Of a DNA stretch of 14,717 nt, positions 7,893-14,717 are shown in pieces. Within the stretch, counting starts at the first letter, position 1. Each line of letters begins with the position of its first letter. The notes beneath the pieces are model-generated. The model was not told the DNA's origin. It searched no databases and was given only the letters and a program-made list of their open reading frames with translations. The position numbers and the translations under genes were made by a program. Source of the DNA: Betaproteobacteria bacterium (GTDB lineage: Bacteria; Pseudomonadota; Gammaproteobacteria; Burkholderiales; SG8-39); assembly GCA_005888925.1 (NCBI GenBank), contig VBCP01000236.1:2972-17688 (forward strand). The letters are read 5' to 3'.

Positions 7893-8384
7893 GTGAAGCC
7901 CGCGCTCGCCGCGCTTTTGTGCCTGCTCGCCCTGCCCGCCCTGGGCAAGGGCAACACCTCGCATTTCATCGACAAGCTCTCCTGCGACTCCGGTCCCTAC
8001 GGCCTGAAGCTGCCGAAGACCTACGACGAGCTGCGCAAGATCGGCGCGCTGAAGGGCGAGAAACTGCTGCGCGAGCAGAACCTGGGAGCGTACAAGGCGA
8101 GCTACCGCGATCTCGTGTTCAACGGGCTGCGGCTGGGCGTCGTCACCTACAGCAACGACGCGGACAAATATCAGGTGGTGTCCGCGGAAATCCGCAGCCC
8201 GCAGTGGCGCATCGCCGGGCCGTTCCGGCAGGGCCAGGCGCTGCCGCCGCGAGTCGGCGACGTCGACACCAAGGTGCTGAAGAGCGGCGCGACCATCGAA
8301 TTCAGCGGCGCCGAAGACACCGTGCGGGTACAGCTCGCCGGCCGAAGGGTTTCGGTACTCACCTACCTCTGCGTCCCGGATTAG
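7893..8384 (+). CDS. Small secreted protein of unknown function
   Basis: This predicted periplasmic or secreted protein has 163 aa. GTG 7893 is chosen because it starts a clean signal peptide (MKPALAALLCLLALPALG, then KGNTS) and has AGGATCGGGG just upstream (7881-7890). The longer frame from 7821 would overlap the previous gene and bury the signal. The mature part has two cysteines, C in LSCDSG near the N-terminus and C in YLCVPD at the very end, which could form a disulfide joining the ends. No known domain is recognised. The function is unknown. Confidence 0.65.
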   Translation: MKPALAALLCLLALPALGKGNTSHFIDKLSCDSGPYGLKLPKTYDELRKIGALKGEKLLREQNLGAYKASYRDLVFNGLRLGVVTYSNDADKYQVVSAEIRSPQWRIAGPFRQGQALPPRVGDVDTKVLKSGATIEFSGAEDTVRVQLAGRRVSVLTYLCVPD

Positions 8385-8390
8385 ACTTGC

Positions 8391-8412
8391 CCTCCTCCTA
8401 CAGGAGGCAAGC
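8391..8412 (+). promoter_or_regulatory. Hairpin that covers the cupin gene's ribosome binding site
   Basis: The Shine-Dalgarno AGGAGG (8402-8407) sits 5 bases before ATG 8413. Directly upstream, CCTCCT (8394-8399) is its exact complement, separated by AC, so the mRNA can fold into a 5-6 bp stem that hides the site. A wider alternative pairs TTGCC(C)TCC with GGAGGCAA. This could limit translation of the cupin operon or make it conditional. Confidence 0.45.
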
Positions 8413-8760
8413 ATGGAAGCGATCAAGGACGCGAGCCCTCTCTACGAGGTAGAGCGGCGCGCCGAGCACGCGGCGCGGCCGGGATTCCGCATCACCGAGC
8501 TGCAGCTCTCGCCGACGCAGAAGGTGCCCTGGCACTACCACAACAACGTCGCCGACACCTTCTACGTGCTGGAGGGCGAGCTGCGCATCTTCCTGCAGGA
8601 ACCCAAGCAGGACGTTCGCCTCTCGGCCGGGCAGAGCTTCACGGTGCCGCCACGACGGGCGCACCTGGTGACCAACGCCGGCGCGACGTCCGCGACCTTT
8701 CTCGTGCTGCAGGGCATCGGCGACTACGATTTCGTGCCCATTGGTTCCTCAAGGGTTTAA
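8413..8760 (+). CDS. Single-domain cupin protein
   Basis: This small cytoplasmic beta-barrel of the cupin superfamily has 115 aa. Motif 1 is H41-Y-H43-N-N-V-A-D48 followed by YVLEGELRIF; the usual Glu is replaced by Asp48. Motif 2 is PPRRAH84LVTN. A three-His metal site (H41, H43, H84) with Asp is therefore plausible, as in simple cupin dioxygenases, isomerases or sensors. The start is fixed by a perfect AGGAGG. The stop lies 20 bases inside the thioesterase gene, implying a shared transcript. The substrate is unknown. Confidence 0.85.
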   Translation: MEAIKDASPLYEVERRAEHAARPGFRITELQLSPTQKVPWHYHNNVADTFYVLEGELRIFLQEPKQDVRLSAGQSFTVPPRRAHLVTNAGATSATFLVLQGIGDYDFVPIGSSRV

Positions 8761-9154
8761 GCCGCTCGAGCGCCGCAGCCCGGTCGTCGAGATGATCGGG
8801 CCGCTCTACGCGCGCGGCAAAGGCGCGGACCTGGTGCTCGGGCTGCGCGCCGAGCGCAAGCACTGCAACATGCGCGGCGCGGTGCACGGCGGCATCCTCG
8901 CGACGCTCGCCGACGTCGCGCTCGGCTATTCGCTCGCCTCCTCCACGCAGCCGCCCACGGCGGCGGTCACCGCGAATCTGAGCCTCGACTTCGCCGGCAG
9001 CGCGAAGGAAGGCGACTGGCTGGAGGCGCATATCGATTTCCACAAGCTCGGCAGCCGCCTCGCCTTCGCCAACTGCTACCTCACGGTGGGCGAGAGCCGC
9101 GTCGCGCGGGCGAGCGCCGTGTTCCTCGTCACCGGCGCGCTGGCCGAGGGCTAG
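8741..9154 (+). CDS. PaaI-like hotdog-fold thioesterase
   Basis: This is an acyl-CoA thioesterase of the PaaI/4HBT hotdog superfamily, 137 aa. Key residues are visible: N43, the H49-G-G loop on the central helix, and D58 in TLADVALGY, the probable catalytic acid. The strand NLSLDFAGSAKEGDWLEAHID is typical of the fold. Start TTG 8741 overlaps the cupin by 20 bases; ATG 8791 would cut into the fold, so the TTG is preferred even though no ribosome site is evident, consistent with coupling. PaaI-type enzymes often rescue CoA from stalled aromatic-CoA intermediates, which fits the catabolic setting. The true substrate is unknown. Confidence 0.87.
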   Translation: MVPQGFKPLERRSPVVEMIGPLYARGKGADLVLGLRAERKHCNMRGAVHGGILATLADVALGYSLASSTQPPTAAVTANLSLDFAGSAKEGDWLEAHIDFHKLGSRLAFANCYLTVGESRVARASAVFLVTGALAEG

Positions 9155-9155
9155 C

Positions 9156-9476
9156 ATGCAGGGGTTCTACGTGCTCTGGCCCTACCTGCTCGCCGCGGCG
9201 GTGGTGCTCTTCTGGCTGGCGCTCTTGCGCCGGCGCATCGACCGCAAGCTGCAGTTCGTGATCGTCGCGTTCGTCGCCTGCGCGATCTCGAACATGATGA
9301 TCGAGTTCGCCTGCGCCTATCTCGTGCCGCTCGACATCGCCGGCACGCCGCCGCCCGACATCCGCAACCTGCGCCTGCGCTTCCTGATCACCGCGGCGAT
9401 CCAGGCGCCGGTGGCGCTGGTGCTGGCGTACTACATAGCCGCGCGCACGCGCGTCGACCGCTGGCAGCAGCCCTAG
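9156..9476 (+). CDS. Small three-helix inner-membrane protein, unknown function
   Basis: This 106-aa integral membrane protein has three clear hydrophobic segments: about residues 5-25 (YVLWPYLLAAAVVLFWLALL), 33-57 (FVIVAFVACAISNMMIEFACAYLV) and 75-95 (RFLITAAIQAPVALVLAYYIAA). A basic loop RRRIDRK follows helix 1, suggesting a cytoplasmic loop. It starts one base after the thioesterase stop, with GAGG at 9146-9149 as ribosome site, so it is the third gene of the cupin-thioesterase unit. It converges on the Bug gene with only 6 bases between stops and no terminator. I do not recognise a family. Confidence 0.7.
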   Translation: MQGFYVLWPYLLAAAVVLFWLALLRRRIDRKLQFVIVAFVACAISNMMIEFACAYLVPLDIAGTPPPDIRNLRLRFLITAAIQAPVALVLAYYIAARTRVDRWQQP

Positions 9477-9482
9477 CGCCGC

Positions 9483-10445
9483 CTAGTCGGCCTTCGCGCC
9501 GACGCGCTTGATCACCTCGGCGTTGGTCCTAAGCTCCGTGCGGATCTTCGCCGCGATCTCGGGCGGGCTCGCCTGGTAGGTCTCGAAGCCGAGGCCCTCG
9601 GTGCGCTTGCGCATCTGCGGCGTGGCGAGCACCTTCTGCACGTCGGCGCCGATCTTCTGCGCGAGCTCCGGCGCCATGCCGCGCGGCCCGAGCAGCACCA
9701 GCCAGGCCTCGACCTCGAAATCCTTCGGCCCGCCCGCCTCCTCGACCGTCGGCACGTCCGGATGGCTGGCGAGCCGCTTCGGCGCCGCGACCGCGATCAG
9801 CTTCACGCGCCCGGCCTTCACCATCGGCGCGCTCGACGAGGCGGTCGCCACCGCCCAGCTGACGTCGCCGTTCGCGATCGAAGTGAAGATCTGCAGCGTG
9901 TCCTTGAACGGCGCGTGGACCATCTGCGTCCCGGTTTCGTGCTCGAAGATCGCGCTGCCAAGATGCGACGGGCTGCCGACGTAGGGCGTGCCGTAGGTCA
10001 GCTTGCCCGGATTGGCCTTCGCGCCGGCGATCAGCGCCTTGATCGTCTGATAGGGCCCGTCGCTCTTCACCGCGATGAAGAAATACGCCCGATACAGCCC
10101 CGCGATCGGCGTCAGGTCGTTGATCGGGTCGTACGGGACATTCTTGAAGAGCGATGGATTGATCGTCAGGTGGGAGTTCGCGAGCACCAGCAGCTCGTGC
10201 CCATCCGGCGCCGCCTTCCTCACCTGCTCGACGGCGATGAAGCCGTTGCCGCCCGGTTTCGCTTCCACCACCACCGGCTGCCCCCACTCCTTCTGCAGCA
10301 GCTCACCGAGCGCGCGCGCGTACAGATCCGGACCGATGCCGGTCGAGTACGGCGTGACGATCTTTATCGCACGCGAAGGAAAACCCTGCGCCATCGCCAC
10401 CGATGAAATCAGCGCAGCGCATGCCATCGCGAACAGGCTTGACAT
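9483..10445 (-). CDS. Tripartite tricarboxylate transporter binding protein, Bug/TctC family (second copy)
   Basis: This is a periplasmic solute-binding protein of the Bug (TctC) family, which binds carboxylates and other small organic acids. At 320 aa it has normal length. A short signal peptide ends at VAMA, with cleavage near A19-Q20. Family landmarks are GFPSRAIKIVTPY, PGGNGFIAVEQV (64-75), INPSLFKNVPYDP (95-107) and VGSPSHLGSAIFE (156-168). ATG 10445 is the first possible start because an in-frame TAA (the end of the upstream Bug gene) lies 9 bases before it; AGGAGG at 10449-10454 is unusually close, only 3 bases away. It is the distal gene of the catabolic cluster, and the matching TctA/TctB membrane subunits are not in the window, as is common for Bug proteins. 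Confidence 0.92.
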   Translation of the reverse strand: MSSLFAMACAALISSVAMAQGFPSRAIKIVTPYSTGIGPDLYARALGELLQKEWGQPVVVEAKPGGNGFIAVEQVRKAAPDGHELLVLANSHLTINPSLFKNVPYDPINDLTPIAGLYRAYFFIAVKSDGPYQTIKALIAGAKANPGKLTYGTPYVGSPSHLGSAIFEHETGTQMVHAPFKDTLQIFTSIANGDVSWAVATASSSAPMVKAGRVKLIAVAAPKRLASHPDVPTVEEAGGPKDFEVEAWLVLLGPRGMAPELAQKIGADVQKVLATPQMRKRTEGLGFETYQASPPEIAAKIRTELRTNAEVIKRVGAKAD

Positions 10446-10454
10446 GAGCCTCCT

Positions 10455-11414
10455 TTAATCGATGGTGGCGCCGGTCTTGCGCACCAGCTCGGCAAACTTC
10501 GCCGTGTCGGCGCGGATCAGCTTTTGCAGTTCGCCGCCCGATGAGGGCAGCGGCGTGAAGCCGAAGGTCGCGAGCCGCTCGCGGATCTAGGGCTCGCCGA
10601 GGGCGCGGTTCACGCCGGCATTGATCGCGGCGACCGACTCCGCGGGTGCGCCGCGCGGCGAGAGGAACGCCACCCAGCCGTTGACCTCGTAGTCCGCCGG
10701 GCCGCCCGATTCGAGCACCGTCGGGATCTCGGCCGCCGCCGGCAGGCGCGACCTGGCCGCGACCGCGAGGAATTTCACCTTGCCCGCGCGCACCAGCGCG
10801 CCCGCCGTCGCGAGCGTGGTGAGCGTCCAGGTGACCTCGCCGTTGCCGACCGAGGCGACCATCTGCGAGGTCTCCTTGAACGGCACGTGCAGCATCTGCG
10901 TGCCGGTGCGCATCTCGAGCATCGCGCTGCCGAGGTGCGACGGGCTGCCGACGAACGGCGTGGCGTACGAGATCCTGCCGGGGCTCGCCTTCGCCGCGGC
11001 GATCAGCTCGCCGACCGTCTTGTACGGGCTCGCGGTGGAGACGGCGATCAGGAAGTCGGTGCGGTAGATCAGCGCCGCCGGCTGGAAGTCCTTCTCCACG
11101 TCGTAGGGCAGGCGCTTGAAGAGCGACGGGTTGATGGCGATGTGACCGTTGTCGAGCATCACGATGTCGTGCGGGTCGCTCGACTTCTTCACCGCCTCGA
11201 CGGCAATGAAGCCATTGCCGCCGGGCCGCGGTTCGACGATCACCTGCTGGCCCCAGCCCTTCGCCAGCTTCTCGGCGAGCAGCCGCGCCACCGTGTCGGG
11301 CCCGGCGCCCGCCGGATAAGGCGAGACGATGCGCACGGTCTTCGTGGGAAACGTCTGGGCCGCCGTCACCAGCGGCAGTGCGACGAGCAGCGCGATGGCG
11401 ATTCTCTTGATCAT
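10455..11414 (-). pseudogene. Bug/TctC-family binding protein interrupted by an in-frame TAG
   Basis: This is a paralogue of the adjacent Bug gene, in the same frame and of nearly equal length. A good signal peptide (MIKRIAIALLVALPLVTAAQ) follows GGGGAGG (plus 11419-11425). Landmarks match its neighbour: PGGNGFIAVEAV, INPSLFKRLPYD, VGSPSHLGSAMLE and TGTQMLHVPFKET. A TAG at 10587-10589 (codon 276) stops it after VNRALGEP. The same frame then continues IRERLATFGFTPLPSS up to RKTGATID and ends with TAA at 10455-10457. That is exactly the C-terminus expected for the family, for a full length of 319 codons. A single base change from CAG, GAG or AAG would explain it. The short form lacks the last 43 residues, including the final helices, and is probably unstable. 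Confidence 0.87.
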
Positions 11415-11436
11415 GTTGCCTCCCCTCGTTTCGAAT

Positions 11437-12759
11437 TCATCCTTTCTGCACGAATTCGGTCGGCGTGCCGATCAGGCACTCGGCCTGGCCCGGGCGCACC
11501 ACCATGAAGTCGGAGAGCATCGTGCCGACGTCGGGCTTCCAGCGCGAATCGTGCAGGTCGATGTTGTTGCCGAAGCACATGCCCTCCTCGAGCACGAAAT
11601 CCATGATGCGGTGCCCGTTCAGCGTGTTGCTGCCGTAGCCCTCGGCATAGACCACGGTCGGAAACTCGGGCGATGCGGTGCCCATGGCATGGAAGCCGAG
11701 CTCGACCCAGTCGAGGCCCGCCTTCGCCGCGGGACGCCGGATGATCTCGAGCGCCTCGCGAATGGTCTTGCCCGCCACCATGGCGGTCTTGCTCTCCTCC
11801 AGGCATTCGACCGACACGTTCCAGATGTTGACGAGCTCCTTCGGCGCGCGCTTGCCGAGGTACACCGAGAACTCGGTGTGGCAGCGGTAGCCGCCGTACT
11901 TGGTATGCCACTCGGTGGCGATCAGATCGCCTTCGGCGAGCGGCCGCATGGTGGGCGAAAGCGGCTGCTCGCAGCCGTGCAGCATGTGCCAGAGCTCGTC
12001 GCGAGCATGCTCGACCGGCCCCGAGCCGAACAGGTTGAAGATGTTCGGCTCGCCGCCGTTCGCGATCTGCGTCCTGATCATCTCGGCGTAGACCGCGGCC
12101 TCGGGAATCCCGGGCCGCGCGGTCTCGATCATCGCGTCGACCACCTTGCGCGCGATCCTGCCGGCCTTGCGCAGCATCTCGATCTCTTCCTCGCTCTTCA
12201 CCACGCGCATTTCCTCTAGGATCCAGCTTGCGTCGATGAACTGCGCCTCCGGCAGCAGCTTCTGCAGCGTCAACACGTCCTGGTGCAGGATCGTCGGCGT
12301 GAGCTGGATGGTCGACGAAAAACCCACCAGGCCCAGCTTCGATTTATCCAATCCCCTCGCCCGCAGCTCATCGGCCACCGCAGGCATGCCGCCGCGCGTG
12401 CGGAAGTCGGTCATCCAGGTGTTGAGCGAGTGGTACATGTTCGTGGGCCGGTTCATGTGCGGCACGCCGGTCCACGCCACCGGATCGCCGGAGAGCGGAA
12501 AGATCGCCTCGGCGCCAAGCTGCGTGTCGATCTGCAGCATGTAGCGCAGGTTCGCCATGCCCATGCCCCAGTAGATGTCGTTGCCCAGGAAAACGAAGGC
12601 ATCGAGGCCGGCGGTGAGCATTTTCTTGCGCGTCCTGTCCCAGCGCCGGTCGCGCTCCTTGAGCGACATCTGCGGCACGTGCTTCGCCGGCTCGCGCGTG
12701 GCGCGCGCGCCCTCGGGCAGCGGCCGCGCGGTGGGCTGGAATGGCGCCTTCGGCTTCAT
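11437..12759 (-). CDS. M24-fold (creatinase/Xaa-Pro aminopeptidase-like) hydrolase with altered metal site
   Basis: This 440-aa cytoplasmic protein has the two-domain creatinase/prolidase layout: an N-terminal domain (about 30-180) and a C-terminal pita-bread domain (about 190-440). The linker LEEMRVVKSEEEIEMLRKAGRIA (181-203) is characteristic. M24 peptidases bind two metals with D, D, H, E, E. By spacing, the equivalents here are E283 (in ATEWHTKYGGY), H294 (RCHTEF, 11 after E283), H357 (GFHAMG), N399 (GNNID) and S416 (LSDF). Most ligands are thus changed, as in non-peptidase relatives such as creatinase. ATG 12759 overlaps the monooxygenase stop (ATGA) behind GGGGAGG. I infer a small-molecule C-N or C-C hydrolase in this pathway rather than a peptidase; the substrate is unknown. 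Confidence 0.85.
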   Translation of the reverse strand: MKPKAPFQPTARPLPEGARATREPAKHVPQMSLKERDRRWDRTRKKMLTAGLDAFVFLGNDIYWGMGMANLRYMLQIDTQLGAEAIFPLSGDPVAWTGVPHMNRPTNMYHSLNTWMTDFRTRGGMPAVADELRARGLDKSKLGLVGFSSTIQLTPTILHQDVLTLQKLLPEAQFIDASWILEEMRVVKSEEEIEMLRKAGRIARKVVDAMIETARPGIPEAAVYAEMIRTQIANGGEPNIFNLFGSGPVEHARDELWHMLHGCEQPLSPTMRPLAEGDLIATEWHTKYGGYRCHTEFSVYLGKRAPKELVNIWNVSVECLEESKTAMVAGKTIREALEIIRRPAAKAGLDWVELGFHAMGTASPEFPTVVYAEGYGSNTLNGHRIMDFVLEEGMCFGNNIDLHDSRWKPDVGTMLSDFMVVRPGQAECLIGTPTEFVQKG

Positions 12760-13976
12760 AGGCCTCCCCGTCCGACGCTCTCGAGATCGGAGCCCGATAC
12801 CTGCTTGTATTTGTCCAGCACCTTGAGCATCTCCTCTTTCGACATCACGTCGTCGATGTTCTTGAACGGCTTGCCGCCGGTGCGCCGCTCGACCTCGTCG
12901 ATGATCACGTCGGGCGGCGCGTTGCGGCTCTGCAGCACCACCTTGTTGGCGAGCGGCACGCGCTCCGCTTCATAGGCTTTGAGCACTTCGCCTCCGTGCT
13001 TCAGATGCCGTGCAAATGCGACCGCATCCAGGATCGCCTGCGCGCCGCCGTTGCCGCCGCGCGGATACATCGGGTGCGCGGCATCGCCGAGCAGGCTCAC
13101 GCGCCCGAAGGTCCAGCGCGGGATCGGATCGCGGTCGACCATCGGATAGGTGAGCAGGAATTCCGAGTCCTTCATCAGCTTGCCGACGTCGAGCCAGTCG
13201 AAGTGCCAGTCGGCGAAGTGATGATGAAAGTCTTCCAGCCGCCCGGGCTTGTTCCAGTCGACCGGCCCCTGCTCCTGCGTGAACACCTCGACCGCCTAGT
13301 TGACGAGCTGCGTGCGCTTGCCGTCGATGTCGTTGCGGATCGGGTAGATCACCGCCTTGTGGGTGGTGAAGATGCCGCCGACGCGGCAGATGGTGCCGCC
13401 CGAGAGGAAGGGCTTGTGGTGCGTCACGCCGCGCCAGATGTTCACCTTCGAGAACACCGGCGGCCCCTCGCCGGGGTAGAACTGCTGGCGGATGACCGAA
13501 TTGATGCCGTCGGCGGCGATCGCGAGGTCGGCCTTGCGCGAATGCTGGCCGTCGAAATGCAGCGTGGCGCCGTCCTCCTCGACGCCGGTGCAGCGATGCG
13601 CCGTGACGACGCAGTCCGGCCCGAGCCGCTCCTTCACCGCCTCGTACAGCACCATCTGCAGATCGCCGCGATGGATCGAAAAGTGCGGATAGGCATAGCC
13701 CGCGCGCAGGCCGCAGGGCTCGGTGTGGATCAGCTGGCCGTGGTGCGTGAACCAGCCGAACTCCTTCGGCTCCACGGCTACGCTGCGCAAGCCATCCACC
13801 ACGCCGAGGTCGGTGAGCTCGCGGCCGCAATGCGGCAGCAGGTTGATGCCGACGCCGAGCGGCTTGATCTCGCGCGCCGATTCGTACACGCGCACGCGGC
13901 AGTCGACGCCCAGGTGATGAATCGCGAGCGCCGCGGTGAGGCCGCCCACGCCGGCGCCGATGATGGCGACGTCCAT
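12756..13976 (-). pseudogene. FAD-dependent aromatic monooxygenase, PhzS-like, interrupted by an in-frame TAG
   Basis: This is a group A flavoprotein monooxygenase that would hydroxylate an aromatic ring using NAD(P)H and oxygen. Visible motifs are G7-A-G-V-G-G12 (Rossmann), IKPLGVGINLLPH (37-49) and YPHFSIHRGDLQM (96-108), both strongly like PhzS of the pyocyanin pathway. The DG motif is A155-D-G157, and GRVSLLGDAAHPMYPRGGNG (291-310) binds FAD. A TAG at 13296-13298 (codon 227) falls between RTQLVN and AVEVFTQ, where relatives commonly have Trp (LVNW), so TGG to TAG is the simple explanation. The rest continues in frame to TGA at 12756 (406 positions, normal length). The gene begins right after the hydrolase stop. 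Neither half alone has both FAD sites. Similarity to PhzS does not mean phenazine chemistry. Confidence 0.88.
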
Positions 13977-14717
13977 TTAATCGAGCAGCTTGCGCTGCCT
14001 CATCCAGCCCGTGCACAGGTCGACCGCCTTCTGCAGGAGCTCGGGCTGGCCGGCATAGTAGTGCGTCGCGCCCTTGATCGCCTCGTAGGTCTTGTCCTTG
14101 CTGCGCGCCGCATCAAAGATCTTGCGCGTATGCGGCGCCGGCACCGCGTCGTCGGCGGTGTTCTCGATCGCCAGCAGCGGCACCGTGATCTGTCCGGCGC
14201 AGCGCTCGCCATGCGCATGGGTATCGTCGATCGACCATTGCGAGAGCCACGCGCGCAGCGTGGAAAAGCGTGCGATGCCGACCGGGCCGGTGTTGGCGGT
14301 CTCCGGCGGGCCGATGAAGCTCGCGCCGGGCTGCCGGTCGTTGGGATCGATGCTCGGATCGAGAAAGCGCGGCTCGGCCATGGTGCGATAGGTGACGAAG
14401 CCACGCTCGAGCTCGTTGCCGCCCTTTTTCTTCAGCATCGCGAGCGTCTCCTTCACCCAGGCAGTGCGGCGGCGCACGCGCGCCAGCTGGGCATTTCTAA
14501 ATGTTGTTAGAAACTGCTGCGAGTAAGGCGGCTTGTTCGGATCGCGCGGATCGTACAGGTCGAGCTCAGGATCGCGCTTGTCGGGATCGTTCTCGTCGAG
14601 CACCGAGGGATCGATCCAGTCGGCGAGCAGCTGCGCGCGCGAGACGTGCGCCGCCTGGAAGATCATGGCGTCCGCGGCGATCAGGCCGGCGGCCGACAGG
14701 TCGATCGGGTCGCCCGC
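13977..14717 (-). CDS. Alpha/beta hydrolase, C-terminal part (cut by window edge)
   Basis: This is the C-terminal portion of an alpha/beta-hydrolase-fold enzyme. An ATG at 14666 is in frame, but upstream codons to the window edge (reading GDPIDLSAAGLIAADA) continue the same protein, so the gene starts outside and the nucleophile elbow is not visible. Counting from 14666, the charge-relay acid is probably D172 or D173 in ENTADDAVPAPH and the catalytic His is H202 in GATHYYAG, both in the usual C-terminal arrangement. A long, charged cap-like segment (about 16-115) lies before them. Its TAA is immediately followed by the monooxygenase ATG, so the two are cotranscribed. It may act on an ester, lactone or ring-cleavage product in the pathway; this is inference. 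Confidence 0.82.
   Translation of the reverse strand, partial: AGDPIDLSAAGLIAADAMIFQAAHVSRAQLLADWIDPSVLDENDPDKRDPELDLYDPRDPNKPPYSQQFLTTFRNAQLARVRRRTAWVKETLAMLKKKGGNELERGFVTYRTMAEPRFLDPSIDPNDRQPGASFIGPPETANTGPVGIARFSTLRAWLSQWSIDDTHAHGERCAGQITVPLLAIENTADDAVPAPHTRKIFDAARSKDKTYEAIKGATHYYAGQPELLQKAVDLCTGWMRQRKLLD

Noticed and set aside
5891..7975. A 694-aa minus-strand reading frame opposite the GGDEF-EAL gene
   Set aside because: It is an antisense shadow caused by high G+C, rich in Arg, Ala and His with no domain, while the plus strand shows clear PAS, GGDEF and EAL motifs.
10587..13298. TAG reassigned as a sense codon, explaining both in-frame ambers
   Set aside because: At least seven other genes here end at TAG at the expected length (for example fdxA, the thioesterase and the second Bug gene), so TAG works as a stop.
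12756..13976. Phenazine biosynthesis gene phzS
   Set aside because: The motifs resemble PhzS, but no other phenazine genes are present; the family includes many catabolic hydroxylases.
12996..14510. A 504-aa plus-strand reading frame opposite the monooxygenase and hydrolase
   Set aside because: Its composition is typical of antisense reading (RHV/HRA runs) with no recognisable motif, and the minus strand holds strong FAD-binding motifs.
1..14717. Mobile element, prophage, CRISPR or toxin-antitoxin system
   Set aside because: No transposase, integrase, repeat-spacer array, terminal inverted repeats or small paired toxin/antitoxin-like frames were seen.

Overview
The window comes from a high-G+C bacterium, most likely a betaproteobacterium of the Burkholderiales type. 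The evidence is two tandem orphan Bug (TctC-type) solute-binding proteins, a Liv-type ABC operon led by a MarR regulator, a 7Fe ferredoxin of FdxA type, and tightly packed genes with ATGA-style overlaps. No RNA gene, CRISPR array, transposase or phage gene was seen, and no gene-free stretch exceeds 300 bases.

Left region (1-4699, + strand): a MarR-family regulator followed by overlapping genes for a branched-chain-amino-acid/aromatic-acid type ABC importer (livH, livM, livG, livF, and a livK-like binding protein). Both ATPases and the binding protein look intact. The permease pair is damaged: the end of LivH and the start of LivM are missing and the join is out of frame, and LivM also ends early just before LivG.

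Middle region (4700-9476): a two-repeat BamE-like lipoprotein and fdxA lie on the minus strand, converging on livK with a 13-bp perfect palindrome between them. Diverging from fdxA is a membrane PAS-GGDEF-EAL c-di-GMP protein. It has lost the start of its PAS domain and changes frame there, and its EAL domain lacks two catalytic residues. Next come an 84-aa protein of unknown function, a small secreted protein of unknown function, and a cupin / PaaI-like thioesterase / three-helix membrane protein set that looks like an operon.

Right region (9483-14717, minus strand, read right to left): alpha/beta hydrolase (cut by the window edge), PhzS-like FAD monooxygenase, a divergent M24 'pita-bread' hydrolase, and two tandem Bug binding proteins. 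Close packing suggests one catabolic operon: periplasmic capture of an organic acid, hydroxylation of an aromatic ring, then hydrolytic steps. I cannot name the substrate. The monooxygenase and the first Bug gene each carry one in-frame TAG, with clearly homologous protein continuing after it.

The most striking property of the window is therefore the number of interrupted genes (livH/livM, the GGDEF-EAL gene, the monooxygenase, one Bug gene) among intact neighbours. This could be real decay of a catabolic/uptake region or errors in a draft or metagenome assembly; the sequence alone cannot decide. The best candidate for unrecognised biology is the hydrolase-monooxygenase-M24-Bug-Bug cluster, especially the M24 protein, whose usual metal ligands are mostly replaced.
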